This document shows, in pieces, positions 5,689 through 13,950 of a stretch of DNA of 14,954 nucleotides. The DNA is from an uncultured Ruminococcus sp. (GTDB lineage Bacteria; Bacillota; Clostridia; Oscillospirales; Acutalibacteraceae). The position numbers were made by a program, and so were the translations under genes. The notes beneath the pieces were generated by a model. That model had not been told where the DNA came from. It did no database searches and saw only the letters and a list, made by a program, of their open reading frames with translations. Numbering within the stretch: position 1 is the first letter of the stretch; every line of letters begins with the position of its first letter. The stretch is taken from the NCBI GenBank assembly GCA_902773155.1, contig CACYDK010000150.1:1-14954 (forward strand), in the 5' to 3' direction.

Positions 5689-6628
5689 TTAGAAATCCTT
5701 CTTGGTCAATGAGCTTTATGGCATAATCCGCCTGTTCATCGGTAGTCCTTAATTCGTCAATATTAATCCAATGAATATTTTCGTTACGTCGAAACCACGT
5801 CAACTGACGTTTTGCGTAGCGGCGGGTTTCGGTTTTTATTCTTTCAATACATTCCTCAAGAGTTTTTTCTCCGCTGAAATACGGAGCCAGTTCCTTGTAG
5901 CCTATAGCCGCAGAGGCCGTACCGCTGAGATCACTGTTTAAAACTTCACGGGCTTCCTCAAGCAAGCCTTCCTCAAGCATATTATTAACGCGATGATTGA
6001 TTCTATCGTATAGATACTGTCTGTCAGATGCCTTTAGTCCGATAATAAAAGGTTTGAATTTAGGTTCCTTTTGACGGCTTTCAATATTTTGCTGGGTAAT
6101 TGTTTTTCCTGTGGTTATGTAAAACTCGATAGCCCTTATTATGCGCTTTGGGTTTCGTTCAAAAGCGAGTCTTTCGGCTGATTCGGGATCAAACTGCGCA
6201 AGCTCATTAAGCAGAAAATCTACGCCTTTTTCCTCAAAAACAGCTTCAAGCTCTTCCCTTAAGTTTTGGTCGGAGCTGCTTTCCTTAAAATCCAGCCCAT
6301 TCAAAAAAGAATCCACATAAAGACCCGTGCCGCCGCAAAGTATCGGAAGCTTTCCGTCAAATATAATTTCAAATGCAGCTTTTTCGGCGTCAATGACATA
6401 TTTACCCACCGAATAAGCTTCCCCGGGGCTCAAGAAATCGAGCATATGGTGTTTTATTCCGCGCATTTCATCTGGCGTAGGCTTAGCCGTAGCTATTCTC
6501 ATTCCCTTGTAAATCTGCATACTGTCAGCTGAGATTATTTCGCCGCCAAGTCTGACCGCAAGCTCAACGGAAAGGGCGGTCTTGCCGCTCGCGGTAGGGC
6601 CAACTACCGCTAAAATATTATTTTTCAT
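5669..6628 (-). CDS. miaA: tRNA dimethylallyltransferase
   Basis: MiaA transfers a dimethylallyl group from dimethylallyl diphosphate to N6 of adenosine 37 in tRNAs that read codons beginning with U, forming i6A. The P-loop GPTASGKT is at 10-17, DSMQIY at 35-40, and GGTGLYVDS at 99-107; the C-terminal part has RRYAKRQLTWFRR, a tRNA-contacting family signature. At 319 residues the length is normal. Its ATG overlaps the mutL stop in an ATGA arrangement (6628-6625), so translation is probably coupled. The product is the substrate of MiaB, encoded upstream in the same run of genes, so the two successive steps to ms2i6A37 are co-transcribed with mismatch repair. Confidence 0.97.
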   Translation of the reverse strand: MKNNILAVVGPTASGKTALSVELAVRLGGEIISADSMQIYKGMRIATAKPTPDEMRGIKHHMLDFLSPGEAYSVGKYVIDAEKAAFEIIFDGKLPILCGGTGLYVDSFLNGLDFKESSSDQNLREELEAVFEEKGVDFLLNELAQFDPESAERLAFERNPKRIIRAIEFYITTGKTITQQNIESRQKEPKFKPFIIGLKASDRQYLYDRINHRVNNMLEEGLLEEAREVLNSDLSGTASAAIGYKELAPYFSGEKTLEECIERIKTETRRYAKRQLTWFRRNENIHWINIDELRTTDEQADYAIKLIDQEGFLNGQIII

Positions 6629-8640
6629 CCTAATCTACCAAACTGCTTTTCAAGCTCGTACTTGCTCATAACAACACACACGGGTCTGCCGTGAGGGCAG
6701 TAGCGAAGCGTAGGATCCTCGTCAAGCTTATTAGCCAAATCCATAAGCTCCTCGCGTGCACTGATGTTTCCACCCTTTATGGCGGCTCTGCAAGAAATAT
6801 TGTGATATATCCAGTCCATTTTTTCAGATCGGATATCAGTCTTATTTTGGGCGATATATCCTGCCATCTCGATTACGGACGACTCAATATCGGCTAAATC
6901 AAGGTATTGCGGAGCGCTTCTTACGATCAACGTGCCGTTTCCAAAATCATCAACGTCAAAAGCGCATTCTCTGAACATGTCAAGGTTTTCAACAGCGGCG
7001 TTGTAGTCGGATTTAGGAAGAACAATTGTGATCGGCTGGAGAAGAAGCTGAGAAAATCCCGCGCCTTTCTCCTTTTTTAATCGTTCGTAAATCATACGCT
7101 CATGAGCGGCGTGTTTATCGATAAAGACAATTTCCTTGTCGTTCTTTTCAACTATAATATATGTGCGAAAGGCTTCTCCGATAAAGATAAGCTTATTCTT
7201 AGGTTGAGCATAAAGAGTTTCCGGTTCCTTTTCCTCAACTGAATCAGGCTTTTCTTCGGAAGGTTTCGGCTCGTCCGCTATGTCGATCATACCGATCGGA
7301 TCAAGCTTTTCCGTTTTTTTGTCGAAAACAATTTCAGTATCGGGGATAATGCTCTTATTCTGCTGTTCGACCTTGCGAATAAGGTTTTCCTCGCGTTTTA
7401 TCGATTCCTTGGAATAAATATCGGTGGGATAACTTGGACTGTTAAGCGATAATTCGTCCAGTTTGAGCCTATTGGGCTTTTCAAAGGCTGAGAGTTTATT
7501 CAGCTGATCAATGGGATCGACTGTTTTATCGGTTTGTTTTTTTTCAGGCTCGTTAAGCTTAAAACCCAATGGAGCAAACGGCTTAGGACGGCGGATATCG
7601 CTGAAAGCGTCGTTTCGCTCCCTGCCGTCGAAAGTGATTTGTTTTCGTTCGTCATTATAGCTCAGGGAGGTTTTTACAGCGTGATAAACAGCGTCAAAAA
7701 CAGGTCTCTCGTTTATAAAACGAACCTCAATTTTAGAAGGATGAACGTTAACGTCTATCGACTCAAATGGTATTGAAATATGAAGCACACAGGCCGGGAA
7801 CTTTCCGACCATAACGCTGCCCTTACATGCCTCCTCCATAGCCGCCATGGCTGTAAACGACTTTACATAACGCCCGTTTATGAAAAAATTCTGCATACTG
7901 CGGTTAGGTCTTGCGTTTACAGGCTTTGATATGTAGCCTCGGATTTTTATTGAATTAAGCTCGTAATCTACAGGCATAAGTCCGCCGGCAAAATCGCGTC
8001 CGTAAACGGAATAAATAGCTGACTTAAGCTTATTATCTCCGGAGGTTTTGAGAACCTGTCTGCCGTCTCTGATAAAGGTAAAAGCGATCTCAGGATGAGA
8101 TAAGGCGATTTTATCAATTACATTTGCGACAGCATTGCCCTCCGCCCTGTCTTTTTTGAGAAACTTCATTCTGGCCGGAATGTTATAGAAAAGATCTCTT
8201 ATAATTATTGTCGTCCCCTTTGGACAGCCGGCGTCGTCAAGACCTTTCTCCTCTCCGCCTTCAATTTCATAGGAGGTTCCAAACTCTTCGTTTTCGTTTC
8301 TTGTAAGAAGCTGAAGGCGTGAAACCGACGATATCGAGGACAGCGCCTCTCCTCGAAAGCCAAGGGTGCTTATGTTATCGAGGTCGTTTTCCAGCTTTAT
8401 TTTACTTGTCGCGTGCGGTAAAAATGCGAGTTTCACATCCTCTCTCATAATTCCGCAGCCATTGTCAGTAACGCGCATATACGTTATACCGCCGTTCTGA
8501 ATCTCAACGGTAATATCTGTTGAACCTGCGTCGATAGAATTCTCCACAAGCTCTTTAATTGCGGATGCAGGTCTTTCCACGACCTCTCCTGCCGCGATAA
8601 GCTCGGCTACGTGCTTATCAAGAACGTTTATAACTCCCAT
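6625..8640 (-). CDS. mutL: DNA mismatch repair protein MutL
   Basis: MutL couples mismatch recognition by MutS to strand incision and removal. The N-terminal GHKL ATPase has ENSIDAG (33-39), DNGCGI (59-64) and GFRGEAL (94-100). A poorly conserved charged linker spans about 340-480. The C-terminal dimerisation and endonuclease domain has DKHAAHERMIYE (508-519), SCRAA (616-620), CPHGRP (648-653) and FGR near the end (667-669). These correspond to the metal-site motifs of nicking MutL proteins, found where no MutH exists. The usual DQHA motif reads DKHA here, but Asp508, His510, both Glu residues and the zinc-site CPH are kept, so activity is expected. The segment LLQPITIVLP (533-542) may hold the clamp-binding motif. 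It begins 12 bases after mutS with GGTGGTGAG ahead of its ATG. Confidence 0.97.
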   Translation of the reverse strand: MGVINVLDKHVAELIAAGEVVERPASAIKELVENSIDAGSTDITVEIQNGGITYMRVTDNGCGIMREDVKLAFLPHATSKIKLENDLDNISTLGFRGEALSSISSVSRLQLLTRNENEEFGTSYEIEGGEEKGLDDAGCPKGTTIIIRDLFYNIPARMKFLKKDRAEGNAVANVIDKIALSHPEIAFTFIRDGRQVLKTSGDNKLKSAIYSVYGRDFAGGLMPVDYELNSIKIRGYISKPVNARPNRSMQNFFINGRYVKSFTAMAAMEEACKGSVMVGKFPACVLHISIPFESIDVNVHPSKIEVRFINERPVFDAVYHAVKTSLSYNDERKQITFDGRERNDAFSDIRRPKPFAPLGFKLNEPEKKQTDKTVDPIDQLNKLSAFEKPNRLKLDELSLNSPSYPTDIYSKESIKREENLIRKVEQQNKSIIPDTEIVFDKKTEKLDPIGMIDIADEPKPSEEKPDSVEEKEPETLYAQPKNKLIFIGEAFRTYIIVEKNDKEIVFIDKHAAHERMIYERLKKEKGAGFSQLLLQPITIVLPKSDYNAAVENLDMFRECAFDVDDFGNGTLIVRSAPQYLDLADIESSVIEMAGYIAQNKTDIRSEKMDWIYHNISCRAAIKGGNISAREELMDLANKLDEDPTLRYCPHGRPVCVVMSKYELEKQFGRLG

Positions 8641-8652
8641 TTTCTCACCACC

Positions 8653-11244
8653 TTACAACATATTTTTCAATTCATACAGTAAATTCATACCCTCGATCGG
8701 GGTAAGGGTATTTAAGTCGACAGAATTAAGCTTGTCCGCTATTGCCGAGCTCATACTCGGAATCAAACTAAGCTGCTCGTTTTCATCAGGCTGTTCCTTA
8801 ATTATAACGGTTTCTGTCGGTTTGCCGCTTTCAAGATCCTTCAAGATTTGCTTTGCGCGTTTTATTATAACATCAGGAATACCGGCAAGCTTCGCGACCT
8901 CAATTCCGTAGCTATCGTCAGCTCCTCCGGGAACAATGCGGCGGAGGAAGGTTATATCGTCGCCGTGCTTCTTTACTGCGATATTGAAATTATTTACGCC
9001 GTCGATGGTTTGTTCCATAGAAGTGAGCTCGTGATAATGAGTTGCAAATAATGCCTTGGCGCCGAGCTTCTTTTTATCGGCGACATATTCAAGCACGGCT
9101 CTCGCTATACTCATTCCGTCAAAGGTCGATGTTCCTCGTCCTATTTCATCAAGTATCAAAAGAGATTTTGAGGTAGCGTTTTCAACGATATGCGCAACCT
9201 CGCTCATCTCAACCATAAAAGTCGAGCGGCCTGACGCTAAATCATCGGAGGCTCCTACCCTGGTAAAAATGCTGTCCACTATACCGATTTCCGCAAACGA
9301 TGCAGGAACAAAGGAGCCAATCTGAGCCATAAGAACTATAAGAGCGACCTGCCGCATATATGTAGATTTACCGGCCATATTCGGGCCTGTAATTATCGCA
9401 ACTCGATTCGCTGAACAGTTTAGATAAACATCGTTTGGAACAAAAGGCGAGCCCTTCAAAAGCTGTTCCACAACCGGATGACGGCTGTCCTTTAGTACGA
9501 TTTTATCGCTAAGGTTGACCTCGGGTCGTGTATAGCGATTATCAGAGGATACGTTGGCAAGAGAATTCAAAACGTCAAGTTCAGCCACAGCTTTAGCGGT
9601 TTTTTCGATCCTATCTAGCTCATATGAGGTCTTTTTTCTGATTTCATCAAATAGCTGATACTCAAGGGCTACGGCTTTTTCCTTTGCGCCAAGGATCCTG
9701 CCCTCAACCTTCTTCAAATCCTCGGTTATATATCTTTCACAATTAGTAAGCGTTTGTTTTCTTATATATGTATCGGGTACCATTTCTTTATAAGAATTAG
9801 TAACCTCTATATAATATCCAAAGACGCGGTTATACCCGATCCGAAGTTTTGGTATGCCTGTAGCCTTACGTTGTTCTTCCTCAATTCCTGCGAGCAGTCC
9901 GGTGGAATCGTTCATATCGACGTTAAGGGCGTCGAGCTCCTCGCTAAATCCGCGCCTTATGATCCCGCCCTCTTTTACGGAAAAAGGAGGTTCGTCGACA
10001 ATCGCGCTGTCAATCATCGAGTATACATCCTCCAGGGTATCAAGGTTCTCATATACCGACTTTAGCGTTTTACTTTTACATTCCTTCAGCAAATCCTTAA
10101 TTGCGGGGATTTTTTCAAGAGCCGACGACAATGAACGAAGCTCACGTCCGTTTGCGGAGCCATAAACGATCTTAGTCATAATACGCTCAATATCGAGAAT
10201 ACCCATAAGCGCGGCGGTAAGATCAAGCCTGAGAACAGTATCGTTCACAAGCTCCTCGACCGCCCCCTGACGATTAATGATACGTGTAACGCTCAAAAGA
10301 GGCTTTTCGATATAGCTTCGCAAAAGCCTTTTACCCATCGAGGTTTTGGTTTTATCAAGAACCCAGAGAAGCGAACCGCGTTTTTCCTTATTTAGCATAG
10401 TCTGGGTAAGTTCAAGATTTCGCTGAGTATTGAAATCCAGCTTCATAAACTGATTATCGCTAAAAATATCGATATGCCTGATACGCTCAAGACCGGTGAT
10501 CTGAGTTTTTCCAAGATAATTAATCAGAGCGCCCAGAACCAGAATAGAAACATAGCTGTTTTCAACCTTATCATACTCGTCCTTAAACTGCTTTTTAACA
10601 ATATCCTGACAACTCAACAACGCAAAATCTTCATCAGGAAGCATTTCTACGGACGAGCTCATTCTTTCCTTAATAAATGAGGAAAGTCCGTTAAGCTTAA
10701 CAACGTCTCCGCCGATCAAGATCTCACGGGGATAATACGAGGATAAATAGCTCTTTATATTTTCGACGCAACCGTCAAGCGGAAACGAGGTCAAATTTAA
10801 TTCTCCTGTGGAAATATCACAGAAACAAAGCCCAACCTCGGTATTATCGGCATACATGCAAGAAATATAGTTATTTCGACTTTCGTCGAGCATACTGCTT
10901 TCGATAACCGTTCCGGGAGTAACAACTCGAACAATATCACGCTTTACAATATTTTTCGCCTTAGACGGATCCTCCATCTGCTCGCAGATAGCGACCTTAT
11001 AGCCCTTTTGAACCAATCGGGCGATATAACTTTCACAACTGTGGTAAGGAACTCCGCACATCGGCGCGCGCTCCTTAAGTCCGCAATCTCTTCCGGTAAG
11101 AGTGAGCTCGAGCTCTTTGGATGCAAGCTTGGCGTCATCGAAGAACATTTCATAAAAATCTCCGAGACGGAAGAACAGTATTGCGTCCTGGTTTTCTTCT
11201 TTTATCTTAAGATACTGCTGCATCATAGGCGATAATTCAGCCAT
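8653..11244 (-). CDS. mutS: DNA mismatch repair protein MutS
   Basis: MutS recognises mispairs and small loops and recruits MutL. The mismatch-binding Phe-X-Glu is FYE at 30-32 in GDFYEMFFDD. The connector, lever and clamp domains fill the middle. The C-terminal ABC-type ATPase has Walker A GPNMAGKST (620-628), the STFMVEM signature (674-680), Walker B ending in ILDE (697-700) and the ATH switch (734-736). QLSLI at 824-828 matches the beta-clamp-binding pattern and precedes the small C-terminal oligomerisation helices. At 863 residues the length is normal for MutS1, and there is no Smr domain, which excludes MutS2. The ATG at 11244 has GGAG seven bases upstream. It follows the YlbF-family gene by 32 bases and precedes mutL by 12. 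Confidence 0.98.
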   Translation of the reverse strand: MAELSPMMQQYLKIKEENQDAILFFRLGDFYEMFFDDAKLASKELELTLTGRDCGLKERAPMCGVPYHSCESYIARLVQKGYKVAICEQMEDPSKAKNIVKRDIVRVVTPGTVIESSMLDESRNNYISCMYADNTEVGLCFCDISTGELNLTSFPLDGCVENIKSYLSSYYPREILIGGDVVKLNGLSSFIKERMSSSVEMLPDEDFALLSCQDIVKKQFKDEYDKVENSYVSILVLGALINYLGKTQITGLERIRHIDIFSDNQFMKLDFNTQRNLELTQTMLNKEKRGSLLWVLDKTKTSMGKRLLRSYIEKPLLSVTRIINRQGAVEELVNDTVLRLDLTAALMGILDIERIMTKIVYGSANGRELRSLSSALEKIPAIKDLLKECKSKTLKSVYENLDTLEDVYSMIDSAIVDEPPFSVKEGGIIRRGFSEELDALNVDMNDSTGLLAGIEEEQRKATGIPKLRIGYNRVFGYYIEVTNSYKEMVPDTYIRKQTLTNCERYITEDLKKVEGRILGAKEKAVALEYQLFDEIRKKTSYELDRIEKTAKAVAELDVLNSLANVSSDNRYTRPEVNLSDKIVLKDSRHPVVEQLLKGSPFVPNDVYLNCSANRVAIITGPNMAGKSTYMRQVALIVLMAQIGSFVPASFAEIGIVDSIFTRVGASDDLASGRSTFMVEMSEVAHIVENATSKSLLILDEIGRGTSTFDGMSIARAVLEYVADKKKLGAKALFATHYHELTSMEQTIDGVNNFNIAVKKHGDDITFLRRIVPGGADDSYGIEVAKLAGIPDVIIKRAKQILKDLESGKPTETVIIKEQPDENEQLSLIPSMSSAIADKLNSVDLNTLTPIEGMNLLYELKNML

Positions 11245-11276
11245 AAACCCACTCCTTTCCGTTATTTATTGTACAA

Positions 11277-11681
11277 TTAACCGCATCCGCCGCAGGTAGA
11301 GCAGCTACCTGTACAGGACGGAGTGTAGTCTGTAGTATCGGGATCCTCGCCCTGAGAGCAATTCTGTAGGATCGTCATGATCCTTGTAACAACCTGATCA
11401 AAGCTCTGCTTGGCAGTGTTGTAATTAATCATATTTTCATTGGACATAATATCAGAGTAAGCGGACTGCATTTCTGAGGTCAGCTTCTTTATTTTCTCAT
11501 TGTCCTTTTCGACCTTCTGCGACTCGGTATTGAGAGCGATTCTCTTCACGTTAAAATTCTCGATAAGCTTCTGGAGCTCAACGTCGGCGTCGGCCTGCTT
11601 TTCTGCCTCGTGAAGCTTGATATATGTTTCCTCCTGCTGGAGAGCTTTTCCAAGCTCTCTGGTCATTTCAATAATATCCAT
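11277..11681 (-). CDS. YlbF/YmcA-family protein with Cys-rich tail
   Basis: This 134-residue protein is almost wholly helical and charged (about 1-107), as expected for the YlbF/YmcA (Com_YlbF) family. It ends in a tail with Cys108, Cys123, Cys127, Cys130 and Cys133. In B. subtilis YlbF, YmcA and YaaT form the Y-complex, which carries Fe-S clusters, binds RNase Y, and affects mRNA processing, competence, biofilm formation and sporulation. The gene lies between miaB and mutS, exactly the position of ymcA in B. subtilis, so a YmcA-equivalent role is inferred; sequence alone does not separate YlbF from YmcA. The closely spaced cysteines could ligate a metal cluster. The ATG has AAGGAG eight bases upstream, 17 bases after the miaB stop. 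Confidence 0.85.
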   Translation of the reverse strand: MDIIEMTRELGKALQQEETYIKLHEAEKQADADVELQKLIENFNVKRIALNTESQKVEKDNEKIKKLTSEMQSAYSDIMSNENMINYNTAKQSFDQVVTRIMTILQNCSQGEDPDTTDYTPSCTGSCSTCGGCG

Positions 11682-11698
11682 TTATAAAACTCCTTAGA

Positions 11699-13114
11699 TT
11701 ATTCCTTGATTTTTCCTTTTAGTATCCAGTTTCCCGAATCGGTTATCTCGACATTTCTAAATGAACCGACGAGACTTTTATCACCGGGAGCCTCCACTAT
11801 AATATTTCCGGAGGTACGGCAATTAAGTATTCCGTCTCTCCCCTTTTCTTCCTCAACTAGAACCTTAACAGTTGATCCAAGCATTTTTTTACAACGTTTT
11901 GAAGCGATTTCCTCCTGAACGTCCAGTAGCTCTCTAAACCATTTTGATTTTTCGCTGGCAGGTATCGGATCGTCTATTGAAGCGGCCGGAGTCCCTACTC
12001 TCGGGGAGTATATAAAGGTAAAGAGCGAGGTGTACTCAACCTCTTTTATCAAAGACAGCGTTTCCTTGAAATCCTCATAGGTCTCTCCGGGGAAGCCAAC
12101 GATAACGTCGCTTGTAAGGCTTACGTCCTCAATAGTGTTTTTTGCATAGTTAATTATATCGAGGTATTTTTTTCGGTCGTAATGACGATTCATAAGCTTA
12201 AGCACTCTGTCGGAGCCCGATTGAAACGGAAGGTGAAGGTGTTTACTTATGTGCCGTGAGCTTGCAATTGTGTCAATCAGTTCTTTGGTACAGTCCTTAG
12301 GATGAGATGTCATAAACCTGAGCCAATAGTCGCCGTCGATCGAATCTATCTCGCCAATCAGCTCCGCAAAAGACGGTCTGCCGGGGAGAGTTTTTCCATA
12401 GGAATTTACATTTTGTCCTAATAAGGTTATATCCTTATAGCCGCTTTCGATAAGCTCACGGGCTTCTGAAATAACTATATCCTTATTGCGACTGCGTTCG
12501 CGTCCTCTGACATACGGAACGATACAGTATGTACAGAAATTATTACAGCCATACATAATAGGAACAAAGCCCTTAATCATACCGTCACGCTTAACAGGTA
12601 TTCCCTCATGAACTAAAGAATCGTCGTTATCCCTAACATATACACGCTTTCCGGTGGTCAGCGAACGATACAAAAGCTCCGGAAACTGATGAAGCGCGTG
12701 AGTTCCGAATACCAGGCCGACATAAGGAAAGCTCTTGTACATCCTTTCTGCGATGTGCTTTTGTTCCATCATACAACCGCAAAGCGCGATAAGTGTATCC
12801 GGATGTTTGGCTTTTATATTTTTAAGAGCGCCGACATTTCCGAATATCCTATCCTCGGCGTGCTCTCTTACCGCGCAGGTATTGAACAAGATAAAATCGG
12901 CGTCATCCGGTTTATCGTCGAACTCAAACCCGGCTTTTGACAGCATTCCCTTAATCCTGTCGCCGTCTGCAACATTCTGTTGACAGCCGTATGTCCGGAT
13001 AAAAGCGACGGGCTTATCCCCGCGCTTTCTTTTTTCAATTACCTCGTAGATAAGATTCAGGTACTCGCTCTGGGTTTCGTCGAAGTCGTAAAGGGTACTG
13101 AATTTTTCTATCAA
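11699..13114 (-). CDS. miaB: tRNA-2-methylthio-N6-dimethylallyladenosine synthase
   Basis: MiaB is a radical-SAM methylthiotransferase that converts i6A37 to ms2i6A37 in tRNA. The N-terminal domain carries the auxiliary-cluster cysteines Cys44 (YGCQQN), Cys80 (NTCAVR) and Cys114 (GCMMEQ). The radical-SAM motif is Cys190-x3-Cys194-x2-Cys197 (CNNFCTYC), followed by VPYVRGRERSR. A TRAM RNA-binding domain forms the last 65 or so residues. Of 471 residues, the first 35 are an N-terminal extension as in other Firmicutes. The start is a TTG at 13114, with GGGG nine bases upstream; no in-frame ATG or GTG precedes the catalytic domain. It is the first gene after a strong promoter and heads the run to miaA, which makes its substrate. 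Confidence 0.97.
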   Translation of the reverse strand: MIEKFSTLYDFDETQSEYLNLIYEVIEKRKRGDKPVAFIRTYGCQQNVADGDRIKGMLSKAGFEFDDKPDDADFILFNTCAVREHAEDRIFGNVGALKNIKAKHPDTLIALCGCMMEQKHIAERMYKSFPYVGLVFGTHALHQFPELLYRSLTTGKRVYVRDNDDSLVHEGIPVKRDGMIKGFVPIMYGCNNFCTYCIVPYVRGRERSRNKDIVISEARELIESGYKDITLLGQNVNSYGKTLPGRPSFAELIGEIDSIDGDYWLRFMTSHPKDCTKELIDTIASSRHISKHLHLPFQSGSDRVLKLMNRHYDRKKYLDIINYAKNTIEDVSLTSDVIVGFPGETYEDFKETLSLIKEVEYTSLFTFIYSPRVGTPAASIDDPIPASEKSKWFRELLDVQEEIASKRCKKMLGSTVKVLVEEEKGRDGILNCRTSGNIIVEAPGDKSLVGSFRNVEITDSGNWILKGKIKE

Positions 13115-13148
13115 GACAAATTACCCCAATCTAATTAATATCTTAGAA

Positions 13149-13177
13149 ATTATAGCATATGACACGAAATATTACAA
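13149..13177 (-). promoter_or_regulatory. Extended -10 sigma-A promoter for the miaB operon
   Basis: On the minus strand TTGTAA (13177-13172, four of six consensus bases) lies 17 bases upstream of a perfect TATAAT (13154-13149), which is preceded by TGC, an extended -10 element. The expected start near 13142 gives a leader of about 28 bases before the miaB TTG. It is the best promoter match in the window and sits in the 107-base gap after yunB. Confidence 0.8.
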
Positions 13178-13221
13178 TAGACATTATCAGAAAAATTACA
13201 ATATTTAGTAGAGCAATATTT

Positions 13222-13863
13222 TTACCTAACTATATCTGCAAAGGTAGACGGAACTCTGCCGACAATCGCTGTCTGCGCGATTTCATAATCAGTATTAAAG
13301 CTGTATTCTTCTCTAAAATCCGTGCTGACAGTAAACACCTTGCAGTGCACGATCAAATATATCCTGTGGAGCGTCTGGTTAACGCCTGCTTCTATGAATT
13401 TGCTTTTAACTCTACAGCTTACAGAGCCCTCGATCCTAAAATTAATCTCAACAGGCGGTCCCGTATTGCTGAGAAGCGTCAAACCGGTAAATGCTCCGAG
13501 CGGAAGAGAGAAATAATACATCTTTCCTTTGTTGAGCTTCTTTTGAATACTCTTTTCAACCAAGGCCTTAAACCGGTTGACGTTAACTGAGTTCTCTGAT
13601 ATTCCCTTTAATTCGCCGCTTTCGGAATAAATAATATGAGAAAAATCCTCATATTTCCAGTCTGCATTATTAATAATCTCGTAAAACGAATCAGAAATTA
13701 TGCCGGACGCAATTGAAAGGCATCTGATTCTTGCGCATTTAGCGGCAAAAGGGACTGCCCTTTTCTCAAAGAAAAGAGCTAACACAACAAGCAGTATAAC
13801 AAAAGCAATAACTCTTCGGCGGATTCTCTTATACCTTTTGGTTTTTCTGGGTTTCGAAATCAC
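13222..13863 (-). CDS. yunB: Sporulation protein YunB
   Basis: The protein has a basic N-terminus with many Lys and Arg residues, one membrane helix (about 18-33) and an extracytoplasmic remainder. The family's recognisable pattern is present: YYFSLPLGAFTGLTLLSNTG, then FIEAGVNQTLHRIYLIV and, near the C-terminus, QTAIVGRVPSTFAD. YunB is a forespore/mother-cell envelope protein needed for normal sporulation in B. subtilis, where it belongs to the sigma-E regulon; its molecular function is unknown. A GTG at 13872 is possible, but GAGGTGG overlaps it and ends five bases before the second GTG at 13863, which is therefore preferred (213 residues). No convincing sporulation promoter could be read in the short gap after the efp-side terminator. 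It is bounded upstream by that terminator and downstream by the miaB promoter. Confidence 0.85.
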   Translation of the reverse strand: MISKPRKTKRYKRIRRRVIAFVILLVVLALFFEKRAVPFAAKCARIRCLSIASGIISDSFYEIINNADWKYEDFSHIIYSESGELKGISENSVNVNRFKALVEKSIQKKLNKGKMYYFSLPLGAFTGLTLLSNTGPPVEINFRIEGSVSCRVKSKFIEAGVNQTLHRIYLIVHCKVFTVSTDFREEYSFNTDYEIAQTAIVGRVPSTFADIVR

Positions 13864-13868
13864 AAAAA

Positions 13869-13875
13869 CCACCTC
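13869..13875 (-). promoter_or_regulatory. Ribosome-binding site deciding the yunB start
   Basis: GAGGTGG on the minus strand ends five bases before the GTG at 13863 and overlaps the earlier in-frame GTG at 13872, so it can only serve the downstream start. Confidence 0.65.
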
Positions 13876-13908
13876 ACCGATATATTATCGAGTTTAGATG
13901 GTTATGTG

Positions 13909-13938
13909 AAAAAACGGCGGTATGAAACCATACCGCCG
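13909..13938 (-). terminator. Intrinsic terminator after efp and the CD1247-type gene
   Basis: On the minus strand CGGCGGTATG (13938-13929) and CATACCGCCG (13924-13915) form a perfect ten-base-pair stem around a four-base GTTT loop, followed at once by six T residues (13914-13909). It lies 12 bases after the stop of the CD1247-type gene and 45 bases before yunB, so it closes the efp operon. Confidence 0.95.
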
Positions 13939-13950
13939 AAATATTAATAA

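Noticed and set aside
13178..13221. Terminator after yunB
   Set aside because: Only weak A/T-only complementarity (repeated AATATT) is present and no GC-rich stem with a T-run, so no terminator is called.
13873..13908. Sigma-E promoter for yunB
   Set aside because: CATAAC and GATAATAT are present, but spacing and matches are poor; a palindrome CGATAATATATCG is also there, but none of this is strong enough to list as a feature.
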